Assembly (NCBI GenBank): GCA_014879535.1
Contig: JACSRX010000047.1
Span: 1-64,000, forward strand
Origin: Chthoniobacterales bacterium
GTDB taxonomy: Bacteria; Verrucomicrobiota; Verrucomicrobiia; Chthoniobacterales; JACTMZ01
Direction: 5' to 3'
DNA length: 64,000 nt
Below are positions 35,474 through 44,740 of this stretch, piece by piece (the first letter of the stretch is position 1; every line of letters starts with the position of its first letter). The notes under the pieces were generated by a model. It was not told the origin of the DNA. It made no database searches and worked only from the letters and a program-made list of their open reading frames with translations. A program made the position numbers and the translations under genes.

Positions 35474-37444
35474 TCAGCGATTCGCCCCGCTCGGCTGGTT
35501 TGTCGCTCCCGGCGGCGTTGACCTGGCCCGGTGCTTCGCGCCGCGAAGCGTGTCGTTCTTGCGGGGAACCTTCCCTTCGAGCACACCGGGATTCGGGTTG
35601 TCGGTGGAGTTGAGGAGGTCGTTGCGCCGACGGTCACGCAGCGTGAGCATCGGATCGTCGTAGGTGTCCGCATAGACGGTGTCCAACGAGAGCACACGGT
35701 TGTATTCGGCAAGTGCGGTGATGTAGCGGTAGGTCCCCTCCAGTTCGGTCGTCTGCGACTGGAGCAGCGACACCTGGGCGTTGAGGACATCCAGCTGCGT
35801 TCCCGCTCCGGCATCCAGCCGCTCGCGGGAAAGCCGCAACGCCTCGGTTGCCTGGACGACATTCGCGCGCTGGCTGTCGATGACCTCCTGGGCCTCGATG
35901 AGGTTCGATATGGCTCGCTGGACGTCGAGTTCCACCCCGCGGGCGGAGTTGTCATAGTTGATCTTGGACTGCTCCAGTGCGGCGCGTGCGGACTGGGTGG
36001 CGCCCACCGTGGCCAGGCCGTCGAAAATGTTCCAGCTTCCCGTCACGCCGAAGAACCAGCCGTTCACGGTTTCATCGAGCTGCGCCGCCGTGGGGATGTT
36101 GAATGCCTGCCAGCCGGCCGTCGCATTCAGCGTCGGCTGGAATCCGGACATGGCCGCTTTCAGGTTTTCGGCGCTGATGAGGATGTTCTGCCGCTGGATC
36201 TTGAGCGACGGGTTGCGGGCGAGGGCCGTGAAGACCGAGTTGGCGAGATCGATCTTGATCGGGTCGTAGTCCAGCTGGCCGGTGACATCGATCGGGATTT
36301 GCGACGGATTGCTGGGGTAGTCGAGCCCGAGCTGCTTGACCAGGGCGAACTGCGCGATGCGCAGCTGGTTGCGCGCCTGGATCACGGGCGGAATGGCGTT
36401 GGCCAAGGCAACCTCCGCCTGCAGGACATTGAAGCGCGGCACGGTTCCCGCCTCGAATCGGCTCTGCTGGTCCTGCAATTGGGACTGCAGCACGGCGACG
36501 GATTCCTCGCGGACACGGATGAGCGCGCGGTTGAAGATCACCTGGTAAAACAGAACTTTCGTGTCGGCGACGACTTGGTCGATGGTCTGGCGCAGCGAGT
36601 AGAACGCGCTCTCGTTGGCCAGCCGTGCGGCGGAGAAATCCGCCTGGTTCTTCCACCCGGACCAGATGGATTGGTTCACTTGGAGCGTGACGTTCCATGC
36701 CGAGTTCTGGTTTTGGATCAGGGATCCCGCGGGCCGCCCCGGGTTGGCCAGATTATCGTCCTGCCATTGGTAGGAAGAACCCGCCTGCAGGGTCGGCAGC
36801 AATGCAGCGCGCACCTGCACGACTTGGCCGCGTGTCAGACGGATCTGCTGGATGGCCGTGAGGATTTCCGGATTCTTCGTGAGCGCGGTGCGGACCGCAT
36901 CATTGATCTTAAGGGTCTTGGCATCGGGGGCGAGTGTGAGCTCCAGCGATGTCGCGGGAGGGAGCTTGATGCTTGTGACCGGTGAATTCGTCTGCGAAAC
37001 GGCGGGCTCCGGGATGTCCGGCACCGTGGGAAACGTCATCTGCATCGGGTTGGGAATCCCCGCCTCGATGGTTCCATCCAGTTGCGGATCCAATCCCGGG
37101 ACATTCGTGTTCGTGATGGCCGGGAACGGGGACGCCGTCGGGCTCGGCATCGGCGTCGGCATCCCCGCAGGCATCGGCGCCAGCGCGACCGGTGTCGGAG
37201 CAGGGACGGGAGTCGGAGGCGGCGCGGGTGCCGCAGAAGGCACTGGTGATGCCGCGGGAGCGGACGCCGAATTCTTTTCGGGGCCGAGGATTTGATCCGA
37301 AGTCGGGAACGACTCCGTCATCATCTCCGACGCGTTCTGTCCTGCGGCAGCCGGAGACGGTGCCGGAGTCTGGGCGCGGAGAAGCCCGGATGCCCCCGAC
37401 AGGAAAACCACCGCGGTCAGGACAACGCCGGGAGCGAGTTTCAT
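35474..37444 (-). CDS. TolC-family outer membrane channel protein
   Basis: 656 aa from ATG at 37444 (TTG at 37450 possible). Signal peptide near APGVVLTAVVFLSGASG. Residues about 30-120 are an unusual Pro/Ala-rich stretch (PAPPPTPVPAPTPVA and similar). The rest is a duplicated outer-membrane efflux domain: long helices such as DQVVADTKVLFYQVIFNRALI, then RLDAGAGTQLDVLNAQVSLLQSQ and YRYITALAEYNRVLSLD. It would form an outer-membrane exit duct. Most TolC proteins have 430-500 aa, so the proline region explains the extra length. It lies in the operon with an ABC transporter. Confidence 0.9.
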   Translation of the reverse strand: MKLAPGVVLTAVVFLSGASGLLRAQTPAPSPAAAGQNASEMMTESFPTSDQILGPEKNSASAPAASPVPSAAPAPPPTPVPAPTPVALAPMPAGMPTPMPSPTASPFPAITNTNVPGLDPQLDGTIEAGIPNPMQMTFPTVPDIPEPAVSQTNSPVTSIKLPPATSLELTLAPDAKTLKINDAVRTALTKNPEILTAIQQIRLTRGQVVQVRAALLPTLQAGSSYQWQDDNLANPGRPAGSLIQNQNSAWNVTLQVNQSIWSGWKNQADFSAARLANESAFYSLRQTIDQVVADTKVLFYQVIFNRALIRVREESVAVLQSQLQDQQSRFEAGTVPRFNVLQAEVALANAIPPVIQARNQLRIAQFALVKQLGLDYPSNPSQIPIDVTGQLDYDPIKIDLANSVFTALARNPSLKIQRQNILISAENLKAAMSGFQPTLNATAGWQAFNIPTAAQLDETVNGWFFGVTGSWNIFDGLATVGATQSARAALEQSKINYDNSARGVELDVQRAISNLIEAQEVIDSQRANVVQATEALRLSRERLDAGAGTQLDVLNAQVSLLQSQTTELEGTYRYITALAEYNRVLSLDTVYADTYDDPMLTLRDRRRNDLLNSTDNPNPGVLEGKVPRKNDTLRGAKHRARSTPPGATNQPSGANR

Positions 37445-37498
37445 AGTCAAACGCCCATTTAAACCCCGGTCCCCTGCGCACGCAAAACCTTTCCGAAC

Positions 37499-37858
37499 TC
37501 AGTCGGCAGGCATCGCCTCGGGTGGGTGGCTTTCATCGAGCGCCACTTGGTCCCCCGTGGCGGGCATGCCCTCGGTGATCTCCAAGGCGAGAAACGGGGG
37601 TTTGATGTCCGCTGTCGCCAGAAGGGACGCCGTTCGCCGCTGGTCCCGGAAGGAGAGCAACCGTGCGCCGGGCGCAAGCTGGACGGGTGCCCCGGTGTCA
37701 ACCAAGGCAAACCGGTGGGCTGCATCGACCATCACCACACGCCCCAGCCATGAAGGCAGCGTGGCCTCCGGAGCCTCCGGCTCTTTCTCCTTCTTGCCAA
37801 AAATCCCGCAACCGGCGGACAACACCGTGGCGAGCAGCAAAATGCGTGTCGGCTTCAT
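37499..37858 (-). CDS. Small lipoprotein of unknown function
   Basis: 119 aa from ATG at 37858. Lipoprotein signal: ILLLATVLSAGCG (lipobox Cys at residue 17), then a charged linker KKEKEPEAPE and a small beta-rich domain (LGRVVMVDAAHRFALVD, PGARLLSFRDQRRTA) like an OB or SH3 fold. It lies between the glycosyltransferase-like gene (11 bp away) and TolC (54 bp), so it may be an accessory part of the export machinery (inference). Confidence 0.75.
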   Translation of the reverse strand: MKPTRILLLATVLSAGCGIFGKKEKEPEAPEATLPSWLGRVVMVDAAHRFALVDTGAPVQLAPGARLLSFRDQRRTASLLATADIKPPFLALEITEGMPATGDQVALDESHPPEAMPAD

Positions 37859-37869
37859 GCCGGCAACTA

Positions 37870-39042
37870 TCACACGCCCGCGCGATCCAGCAAGGATGCC
37901 AGGACTCTTTCCGCTTCGAAATGCTCCCGGGCGATGTCCGCCGCGGCCTTTGCATGGCGCGGGTAATCCGCACGCACCGCTTCCGCGGCGGCGGCCACGT
38001 CATCCATGGTCCGGAAAGGCAGCAGACCCTCCCCGCGGCCGTAAAACTCGCTGAACCCCGTCTCCTGGGTGATGACCGGCCTCCCCGCGGCAAGGTAACA
38101 GGCCGAGCGATCGCTGAACCATCCGGTATGCAGGCGCGTGTATTGGTCCTTGGCCACGGTGAATTCGCCCCTCGAATCGCGGATGTAGCCGCGGTAACGG
38201 TTCCAATCGATGCTCAACTCGTGGGGGCACTCCAGCCGCCAACCGTTCTTTTCGAAAAGAGCGCTCTCGGTCTCCTCCTTGATATCCGTCGCCAACTCGA
38301 ACGTCTCCCCGCAGCGCCTGGGGGCCTCGACGAACTTCAAAAACTCGAGCGATTTGCTCCAGAGGTAGTTGCTGCCCCGCCATTCGATGTCCTTTCTCCC
38401 GCTTGTGGACCAGTTGCAGATCGAGGTGTAAACCGCGCCGGTCGGCGGCGCCTCGGAGGCACGCCAGAGATCGGTCACCACGGGCTGCCTGGTGGGAAGC
38501 CATTCGAGGCCGTGGAGTGGCACCGGGAAACGGTCGGTGCCCACCGCCTCCCCGAAGGTGAAAAGCACCGCGTGACTCGACAGATAATCGCGCACGCCCT
38601 CATCGCCTTGGTCGATCTTGATCTGCTCCACGCCGGGATCGCTTTCCACATAGATCAGGCGGCTGATCGCAAGCAGATCGTCGTTCATGTCGTGGCTCCC
38701 GCAGACATTCAGCGCGGCATCGCAAGTCCGGTAGAGGTCGCGCAGCTTTTCGAGACTGAGCCCTGCCGTGCGAGGTTCGTCACCATAGCGGGCACAAAAG
38801 CACCATCGCCCCTCGAACCCGTGTTCGCGCGCCAACCGGTCGAGCACGCCCGCGGCATAGCTGAAATCCTCCGTGATCGTGAAGGCCTGCGGGTCGTAGG
38901 GATAACGCAGCCCGTCCTCCACGTAGTAGACGTCGTGCCCGAGCCTCTGCAGCCCGACGATGTAGTGGATGTGCTGCCAGATGACACCGGCAATCGGGCA
39001 GCCGCCCATGAAACCCAGCACGATGATTTTCTTGCGACTCAT
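37870..39042 (-). CDS. Glycosyltransferase-like protein (GT-B fold)
   Basis: 390 aa. Begins IIVLGFMGGCPIAGVIWQHIHYIVGLQRLGHDVYYVED, the usual N-terminal Rossmann strand and helix of GT-B glycosyltransferases. The C-terminal part has TGWFSDRSACYLAAGRPVITQETGFSEFYGRGEGLLPF, where Gly-rich nucleotide-sugar and E-x-x-G-F features occur. Sugar specificity is unknown. ATGA overlap with the ABC transporter gene upstream suggests both act on the same product. Confidence 0.75.
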   Translation of the reverse strand: MSRKKIIVLGFMGGCPIAGVIWQHIHYIVGLQRLGHDVYYVEDGLRYPYDPQAFTITEDFSYAAGVLDRLAREHGFEGRWCFCARYGDEPRTAGLSLEKLRDLYRTCDAALNVCGSHDMNDDLLAISRLIYVESDPGVEQIKIDQGDEGVRDYLSSHAVLFTFGEAVGTDRFPVPLHGLEWLPTRQPVVTDLWRASEAPPTGAVYTSICNWSTSGRKDIEWRGSNYLWSKSLEFLKFVEAPRRCGETFELATDIKEETESALFEKNGWRLECPHELSIDWNRYRGYIRDSRGEFTVAKDQYTRLHTGWFSDRSACYLAAGRPVITQETGFSEFYGRGEGLLPFRTMDDVAAAAEAVRADYPRHAKAAADIAREHFEAERVLASLLDRAGV

Positions 39043-40820
39043 GATTCGTAGTGCCCCGCGGTGAACATGGATGCATAGACGCCTCCCGCGGCAAGCAAAT
39101 CCGGCCCGCTGCCGTCCTCCACGATCCGCCCGTGTTCCAGCACGATGATCCTGTCAAGACGGTGCGCCGTGTTCAAGCGGTGGGTGACGAGGAACGTCGT
39201 CCTTCCCCGCATCAGCTCGGTCACCGTCTCCATCACGCACTGTTCGGTCGTGGCATCGAGGGCGGATGTCGGTTCGTCGAGCAGGAGGATGGGCGCGTTC
39301 TTCAGGAACGCCCTCGCGATGCCGATGCGCTGCCGCTGGCCCACGCTCAAGTGACCCCCGCGTTCCCCCACCTGGCTGGCGAAACCGTCGGGCATCGCCA
39401 TGATGAACTCGTAGGCTTGGGCGCGCTTCGCCGCCTCGATGATGTCCTCCTCGCCGGCGTCAGGACGCCCGTAGGCGATGTTCTCCCGCACGGTGGTGGA
39501 AAACAGCAGCGTGTCCTGCAGGACCATGCTGATCTGCGCACGCAGGGATTTCTTGGTCAGTGAGCGCAGGTTCATTCCGTCGAGTGAGACCTCCCCGGCC
39601 ACGGGGTCGTAGAACCGCGGAATCAGGCTCAAGAGCGTGCTCTTTCCTGCGCCGGTCCCCCCCACGAGCGCCACGCTCGCCCCGGGTTCCACCCGCAGGG
39701 AAATTCCCCGCAGGATCAGCCGGTCCGGATCGTAGCCGAAATCCACCCCATGCAAATCCAGGGACCCCGCGGCATTTGTGATGGTCTTTGCATCCGGCGC
39801 GTCAACGACATCGTCCGGGCGGTCAAGGACCTCGAAGCACCTTCTCGCCCCTGCAGCGGCTCCTTCCATCGCCCATGCCGTGTAGGTCAACTGCTCGAGC
39901 GGCGCGTAAAGCATCAGGAGATAGGAGGAAAACACCAGCAGATCCCCGAGCGTGAGCTTGCCTTCGAGCACATGCATCGATCCGACGAAATACAGCACCG
40001 CCGTGCCCCCCGCCATGAGCGTGCCCACAACCAGCGCGCTGGAGACCGTCGTGAATGTCAGGCGGAGATTGGCCTTCAGGCTTTCGCCCGCGCGGCGGTG
40101 GAACTGACCGACCTCGTGTTCCTCGCGGCCGAAGGCGTGCACCATGCGGATCGAGGACAAGCCTTCCTGCACCGTGACGAGCAGGTCGCTCTCCCGTTCC
40201 TGGATCGTCGTGCTCTGCGCGCGGATCTTCTTCGCGTAGTAATAGATCGCCCCCACGATGAGCGGAACGACCGCCAGCGACAGAAGCGTGAGCCTGGCAT
40301 CGATGCGGACCATCACCGCGAACGTCGCGACGAGCATCACGGCCGAGGAAAATATGTTCGTGAATCCCCGGTTGTAGATCGTCTGGATCGACTGCGTGTC
40401 GTAAGCCACCCGGAAACTCGAATCCGCACTGCGCCGCGCATCGTGGAACTTGAGGGAAAGCCCCTGCAGGTAGGCGTAGAGTTCGGTGCGTATGCGAAGC
40501 AGCGACTTGAGGCCCACATTGATCAGCAGGTAGTTCGACCCGAGGTTCACCAGCCCCGCAAGGAAGGTGATCAGCACGAGTGCGACGCAAAGCGCGAGAA
40601 CCATGAGCGTGTCGGGGGTCCCGGTGCCGAACCATGCCGTCAACTGTTCGCGCGTCGCCGCCGCCGCGGGCTCTTTCGTGAGCACTCCGTCCACGATGTA
40701 TTTGAACGGCCACGGCTTCAGCAGACTCAAGCCCGTGACCAGCAGGGTCAGGCCCAAGGCTGCCACCGTTTCCCACAGGAACGGCCGGTAGTAGGCGAGC
40801 GTGCGGCGGTAGATGCCCAT
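39039..40820 (-). CDS. ABC transporter, fused permease and ATPase (MsbA-like exporter)
   Basis: 593 aa from ATG at 40820. Six membrane helices (first at about 20-35) are followed by an ATPase: Walker A GGTGAGKS (387-394), Q-loop VLQDTLL, signature LSVGQ (491-495), Walker B ILLLDE (511-516) and the H-loop in VTHRLNT. It exports lipids, glycolipids or peptides as a homodimer. The context of glycosyltransferases, a sulfotransferase and TolC suggests a glycolipid or glycan substrate. A 6-bp hairpin (40842-40858) lies in the 52-bp gap to the sulfotransferase gene. Confidence 0.93.
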   Translation of the reverse strand: MGIYRRTLAYYRPFLWETVAALGLTLLVTGLSLLKPWPFKYIVDGVLTKEPAAAATREQLTAWFGTGTPDTLMVLALCVALVLITFLAGLVNLGSNYLLINVGLKSLLRIRTELYAYLQGLSLKFHDARRSADSSFRVAYDTQSIQTIYNRGFTNIFSSAVMLVATFAVMVRIDARLTLLSLAVVPLIVGAIYYYAKKIRAQSTTIQERESDLLVTVQEGLSSIRMVHAFGREEHEVGQFHRRAGESLKANLRLTFTTVSSALVVGTLMAGGTAVLYFVGSMHVLEGKLTLGDLLVFSSYLLMLYAPLEQLTYTAWAMEGAAAGARRCFEVLDRPDDVVDAPDAKTITNAAGSLDLHGVDFGYDPDRLILRGISLRVEPGASVALVGGTGAGKSTLLSLIPRFYDPVAGEVSLDGMNLRSLTKKSLRAQISMVLQDTLLFSTTVRENIAYGRPDAGEEDIIEAAKRAQAYEFIMAMPDGFASQVGERGGHLSVGQRQRIGIARAFLKNAPILLLDEPTSALDATTEQCVMETVTELMRGRTTFLVTHRLNTAHRLDRIIVLEHGRIVEDGSGPDLLAAGGVYASMFTAGHYES

Positions 40821-40872
40821 GCGGGATGGATGATGCCCGGCTTTGCCTGGTTGGCAAAATCTTCCGTGCGTC

Positions 40873-41712
40873 TCAGTAGATCTTCGCCAGCCCGATTTCT
40901 TCGAGCAATTCCCGGCAGGAGGCCTGCGCGCCGCCAAGCAACACCTCCAGCTGCTCCCGGGAATCCGGTGGTATGGCCTCCCCCGAAGTCACATTCTGCC
41001 GGGTGAACACATGACGCTTGCTGGCCCCGCCGATCCGGCCCACCCCGAGGAACCCGCTGATGTCGTCCAGGAGCCCCTCCGGATCGGCGCCGATGCGCGC
41101 GTAAGGCGCGACAAGAAGATGCCCGGGCCGAAGGGCCTTCCTCCAACGCGCCATGATCCCCACATAATCCGCGCGCTCCAATTGCTCCGCGGAGCGGCAG
41201 AATTCCACCATCTGCGCGGGGGACGCGGGCTGGGCCCTCCCTCGCACGAGGTCCTTCTTCGCGTGAGACCATGCCCTGTCGATCGGGTCGCGGACAAGGA
41301 TGATGCCGCGCAAAGCCGGTTGCAGGCGGATGATTTCCGCGATCACATCCGGCGGCAACACTCCGTAGGACGCCGTGAACTCGCCGCGGATTTTCGGGCG
41401 GTAAAGCCGGCCGCAGCGACGCAGGGAGTGGTAGTTCTTGGCAAGCAATTCGGTCGGCGTCTCCCGGAAGGAGCCGAGATAGTCCTCCAAAAATGCGAAG
41501 CGGTATCGCGGGTGATCCGGCCGCCCCAGCGTGGAAAAATAGAATGTTTCCTTGTCGCGGTGGAGATGGATCTCCGGGTGCCGCACCATGTTGGCATGCA
41601 ACCAAGTCGAGCCCGTCCTCTGCGGGCCGAGGTAGAACAGGTTGGGGAAATGCGACAAATCCGGCGCCGCAGTGCACATCCTGACCAGGCTTCCTTCCAT
41701 GTCTCCCGTCAT
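40873..41712 (-). CDS. PAPS-dependent sulfotransferase
   Basis: 279 aa from ATG at 41712 (ATGA overlap with the upstream gene). The 5'-phosphosulfate loop is YLGPQRTGSTWLHANM (about 27-42), and the 3'-phosphate site is ILVRDPIDRAWSHAKK. Heparan/NDST-type sulfotransferases share this arrangement, including the Lys in DKETFYFS. It transfers sulfate from PAPS to a sugar or lipid hydroxyl. Embedded among glycosyltransferases and an exporter, it probably decorates a surface glycan (inference). Confidence 0.9.
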   Translation of the reverse strand: MTGDMEGSLVRMCTAAPDLSHFPNLFYLGPQRTGSTWLHANMVRHPEIHLHRDKETFYFSTLGRPDHPRYRFAFLEDYLGSFRETPTELLAKNYHSLRRCGRLYRPKIRGEFTASYGVLPPDVIAEIIRLQPALRGIILVRDPIDRAWSHAKKDLVRGRAQPASPAQMVEFCRSAEQLERADYVGIMARWRKALRPGHLLVAPYARIGADPEGLLDDISGFLGVGRIGGASKRHVFTRQNVTSGEAIPPDSREQLEVLLGGAQASCRELLEEIGLAKIY

Positions 41713-43529
41713 TTGGTCGCGTCCTTTCCCCCCTCCACTTTCTCGGGGAGTGCATACACCCTGATGTCCTCGAAGAAGCTTCCCACCGGCATGTAATTCT
41801 CGGTGATCAGGGTGTAAAGCGGAGCCGCCCAATTGCGGAAGCGCGAGAACTCGGTGCGGTTGATCGCACGGTCGTTGATCACGATGACAGCCGGGCGGAA
41901 TTTCAAGATCTCCTTCCCGGCGCCCTCAAGGAATCCCGGTGTGGCGGTGGCATTGTCGGTGTAGAGCATCCATTGGTAGCTCGGCCGGTTGCACATCACG
42001 TTGACAATGGGCACGTAGGGGAAGGTGACAACGTTTTCGCCGGGCAGCGAATGGGCCAGCACCGCATCGCGCAGGCCTTCCCAGTCGGAGAGTTCCCCGG
42101 CTTTGACGCGGGACCTCACCCCGTTGAGCGCGCGGAACTCCGCATCCAATCCCCGCGCCGAGCGGATGCTCCCGGAGGCGGCGCGCCCGAAAAGGCCATT
42201 GAAAGAAACCACCATTTGCATGGTCACCAGGACCGCCACCGTCCACGCCCAGATTTCCGGAAGGCGGCCCATCCTCCGCCTTTCCCAAACCATCCATCCG
42301 GAGCACAGCATGGCGGGCCAGAACGCCACCATGAATTCGCCGAGATGAACGGCATCAGGACGGAAGAAGAAATACTGCGGGAACAGCGTGAGAGCACAAC
42401 CCGTGGTGACGAGGATGACAAGTGCCCGCTGTTTGAGGGACGAATCCGAGCGGACCATGGCCGCCACCAGCATGACTGTGCCGGTCAATACCAGCACCCC
42501 GGCCATCAGCGGAGGAAACCAGATGGCAAGATTGAGGAAATATATCCTTCCACCAACCACATCCCCCAGTGTCCTCGACAGTGAGGGGCGCATCTGGCGT
42601 CCGTCACGGCTCCCCAATCCGGTGTCACCGCCGGGGCCCGCATCCTCGGCTGCTTTCAAGGACTCCATCCCTCCGGACCCTGCGGAATTTTCCGGGGGAG
42701 GCTTCGCCTGCAGCCCCGCGATTTCCTGTTCCAACTCCCACCGCAGGAGTCCGATGAACGCGGTGTATTGGCCGACGAACTCCGGCCCGAACCCGCGCTG
42801 GTAGGAGTGGATGACGAAAGGGGCATGAACTGCCGCAAACGCCGCCAGGGCGGCGGCTGTTCCGAGCGCCACCGTCCGCAACCTCGCCACAAACCGACCT
42901 CTCTCACCGAGGGGGAAAAGCACCGTCAATCCCAACCAAATGACCCCCAGCAGCAGCCCCGGCTCGATGCGGATCAGGAAACACAGGGCCAAGCCCCCCC
43001 CCGCCGCTGCCATCCATGCGATCTGCCGGCGTTCCGAGGGCGCCGGAAGAACATACGCCCGGACCAACAACACCGAAGCGAGCACGGCAAGAAATCCCAT
43101 GTAATTCCGGAAAATCATTCCGGGCATCAAAATCATGAACACTGCCGCCAGCACCGCCAGCCAGCCCTGTCCTGTCACGCGCCGGACGAGGCAAAAGCCC
43201 ATGAGGCCCGTGATCAAAGCCAGCAGGAGGAAGTAGATCCTCATCGCAAGCCAATGGGTGCCGGTGAACTTGAAGATGGCCGCAATCGGATAAAACCACA
43301 TCAGGTTGTAGCCGAGGAATGTGTCTGCAATCGGCCTCTTACCCTCGAGAATCCGGGCGGCGAGCAAGGCGTTGCTCCCCTGTTCGCCGGTGAGCTGCAA
43401 TCCCGTGTCGTAATACAGCGCGTAATAGATCAGGCCGAACACGAGCACGGCCCAGAACCCATGACGGTTCAGCCATCCTTCCACCTCGGCCACCGGCGCC
43501 GCCAAGCTGCGAGGCCAATGCGTGCTCAC
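41709..43529 (-). CDS. Multi-pass membrane glycosyltransferase (GT-C/ArnT-like)
   Basis: 606 aa, GTG start. About 11-12 membrane helices. The first loop has LTGEQGSNALLAARILEGKRPIADTFLGYNLMWFYP, the acidic loop expected in GT39/GT83-like lipid-linked sugar transferases. The soluble C-terminal part (about residues 480-600) contains LSDWEGLRDAVLAHSLPGENVVTFPYVP. The sugar donor is probably polyprenyl-linked. It overlaps both neighbours by 4 bases. Confidence 0.8.
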   Translation of the reverse strand: MSTHWPRSLAAPVAEVEGWLNRHGFWAVLVFGLIYYALYYDTGLQLTGEQGSNALLAARILEGKRPIADTFLGYNLMWFYPIAAIFKFTGTHWLAMRIYFLLLALITGLMGFCLVRRVTGQGWLAVLAAVFMILMPGMIFRNYMGFLAVLASVLLVRAYVLPAPSERRQIAWMAAAGGGLALCFLIRIEPGLLLGVIWLGLTVLFPLGERGRFVARLRTVALGTAAALAAFAAVHAPFVIHSYQRGFGPEFVGQYTAFIGLLRWELEQEIAGLQAKPPPENSAGSGGMESLKAAEDAGPGGDTGLGSRDGRQMRPSLSRTLGDVVGGRIYFLNLAIWFPPLMAGVLVLTGTVMLVAAMVRSDSSLKQRALVILVTTGCALTLFPQYFFFRPDAVHLGEFMVAFWPAMLCSGWMVWERRRMGRLPEIWAWTVAVLVTMQMVVSFNGLFGRAASGSIRSARGLDAEFRALNGVRSRVKAGELSDWEGLRDAVLAHSLPGENVVTFPYVPIVNVMCNRPSYQWMLYTDNATATPGFLEGAGKEILKFRPAVIVINDRAINRTEFSRFRNWAAPLYTLITENYMPVGSFFEDIRVYALPEKVEGGKDATK

Positions 43530-44740
43530 GCGCGCCCCCTCTCGGCGATCAACTCCTCGTAGAGTCGGGCATACGCCTCCGTGAGCACGGGCCAGCTGTA
43601 TCGCCGGGCTGTCTCCCGCGCCGCATCGGCAAGCCTCCTGCGAAGCTCCGGATGCTCGACGATGTCGCCCATGGCCTTCGCCAATGCCACGGCATCGCCG
43701 CAGGGCACGAGCATCCCTTCGACATCCGGACGCACGACCTCGCGGATGCCGGGTGCGTCGGTGGCCACCACAGGCAGTGACGCCGCCATGGCCTCGAGCA
43801 GGGCCGAACTGAATCCCTCCAGCAGCGAGGACAAAACAAAGGCGTCGGCCGCCCGGTAGAGATCCACCAGTTCGGGCGGCGGCATCACGGGGGCGGCATT
43901 GCCGCAGGGTGTTCCGCCGAATTCGAAAAAGTGCACGGTATCTGTCAGCCCTGCAGCCTTCGCCTCATTCCGCAGGGACGGCACACTACGACCGGCCACC
44001 GCGAGATGGACCTCATGCCCCGGCATCCTCTCCCGAAGAGACCGGAACGCGCGGAACAGCGTGGGAAAATCCTTCTGGGGATGGTTGCGGGCCACGCAAA
44101 GAAAAACAAAGGCATCCGGCGGCAGGCCCAACCGTCCCCGGACTGCCTCGCGCCCCGGGAACGTCCCCTCGAAGCGTGCGCAATCGACGGCATTCGGCAT
44201 GGTGCGGATTTTCCGGCGGGGCACACCGAGGGTGCTGAGTTCATCCGCCATCCCGGCGGAGAGAGCGACGACCGATTGCGCCCGCGGCAGTTTGTCGTGC
44301 AGCAGGCGCTTCATCCATTCCTGATGGCCGTTGCCGGGCAACCCTCCGACATCGTCCCCAACGGCCCGGACAAGTCCCGGAACGCGGGAACGGCTCTGCC
44401 AGTCCGCGAAGGAAACCCCGGATGGATAAAGCACCACGGTGTGCCAGACATCGAAGCGGTGCTTTTGCTGCAGACGCGAGAGGGCGCGGCGGTTGAGCCA
44501 GAGTGCAACCCCGACATGGTGCTTCATGAAGCCCCAAAATTGTGCCGGATAAGCATCCAGCTCGTAGGGAAGCTTCCAGCCGCATGAATGCAGCCGGCGG
44601 ATGCGCGAACGCGGCGCAAGGACCACCGGACGATGCCCCGCCTTGACCAGATGTCCCGCCAGATTGTGGTGGAAGACCTCCGCCCCCGAACATTTCGGGA
44701 GAAAAGTTGGCGTGAGAATGCCGATGCGCCGTGACTTCAT
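43526..44740 (-). CDS. Glycosyltransferase family 4 protein
   Basis: 404 aa from ATG at 44740. GT-B/GT4 pattern: GILTPTFLPKCSGAEVFHHNLAGHLVKAGHRPVVLAP at the N-terminus, VVALSAGMADELSTLGVPRRKIRTMPNAVD, FVFLCVARNHPQKDF, and the donor-binding E-x7-E in SLLEGFSSALLEAMAASLPVVATDAPGIREVV. It starts 4 bases into the preceding GT4 gene. The reading frame stays open far upstream (to 46150), but only this part carries GT4 motifs. Confidence 0.92.
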   Translation of the reverse strand: MKSRRIGILTPTFLPKCSGAEVFHHNLAGHLVKAGHRPVVLAPRSRIRRLHSCGWKLPYELDAYPAQFWGFMKHHVGVALWLNRRALSRLQQKHRFDVWHTVVLYPSGVSFADWQSRSRVPGLVRAVGDDVGGLPGNGHQEWMKRLLHDKLPRAQSVVALSAGMADELSTLGVPRRKIRTMPNAVDCARFEGTFPGREAVRGRLGLPPDAFVFLCVARNHPQKDFPTLFRAFRSLRERMPGHEVHLAVAGRSVPSLRNEAKAAGLTDTVHFFEFGGTPCGNAAPVMPPPELVDLYRAADAFVLSSLLEGFSSALLEAMAASLPVVATDAPGIREVVRPDVEGMLVPCGDAVALAKAMGDIVEHPELRRRLADAARETARRYSWPVLTEAYARLYEELIAERGRA

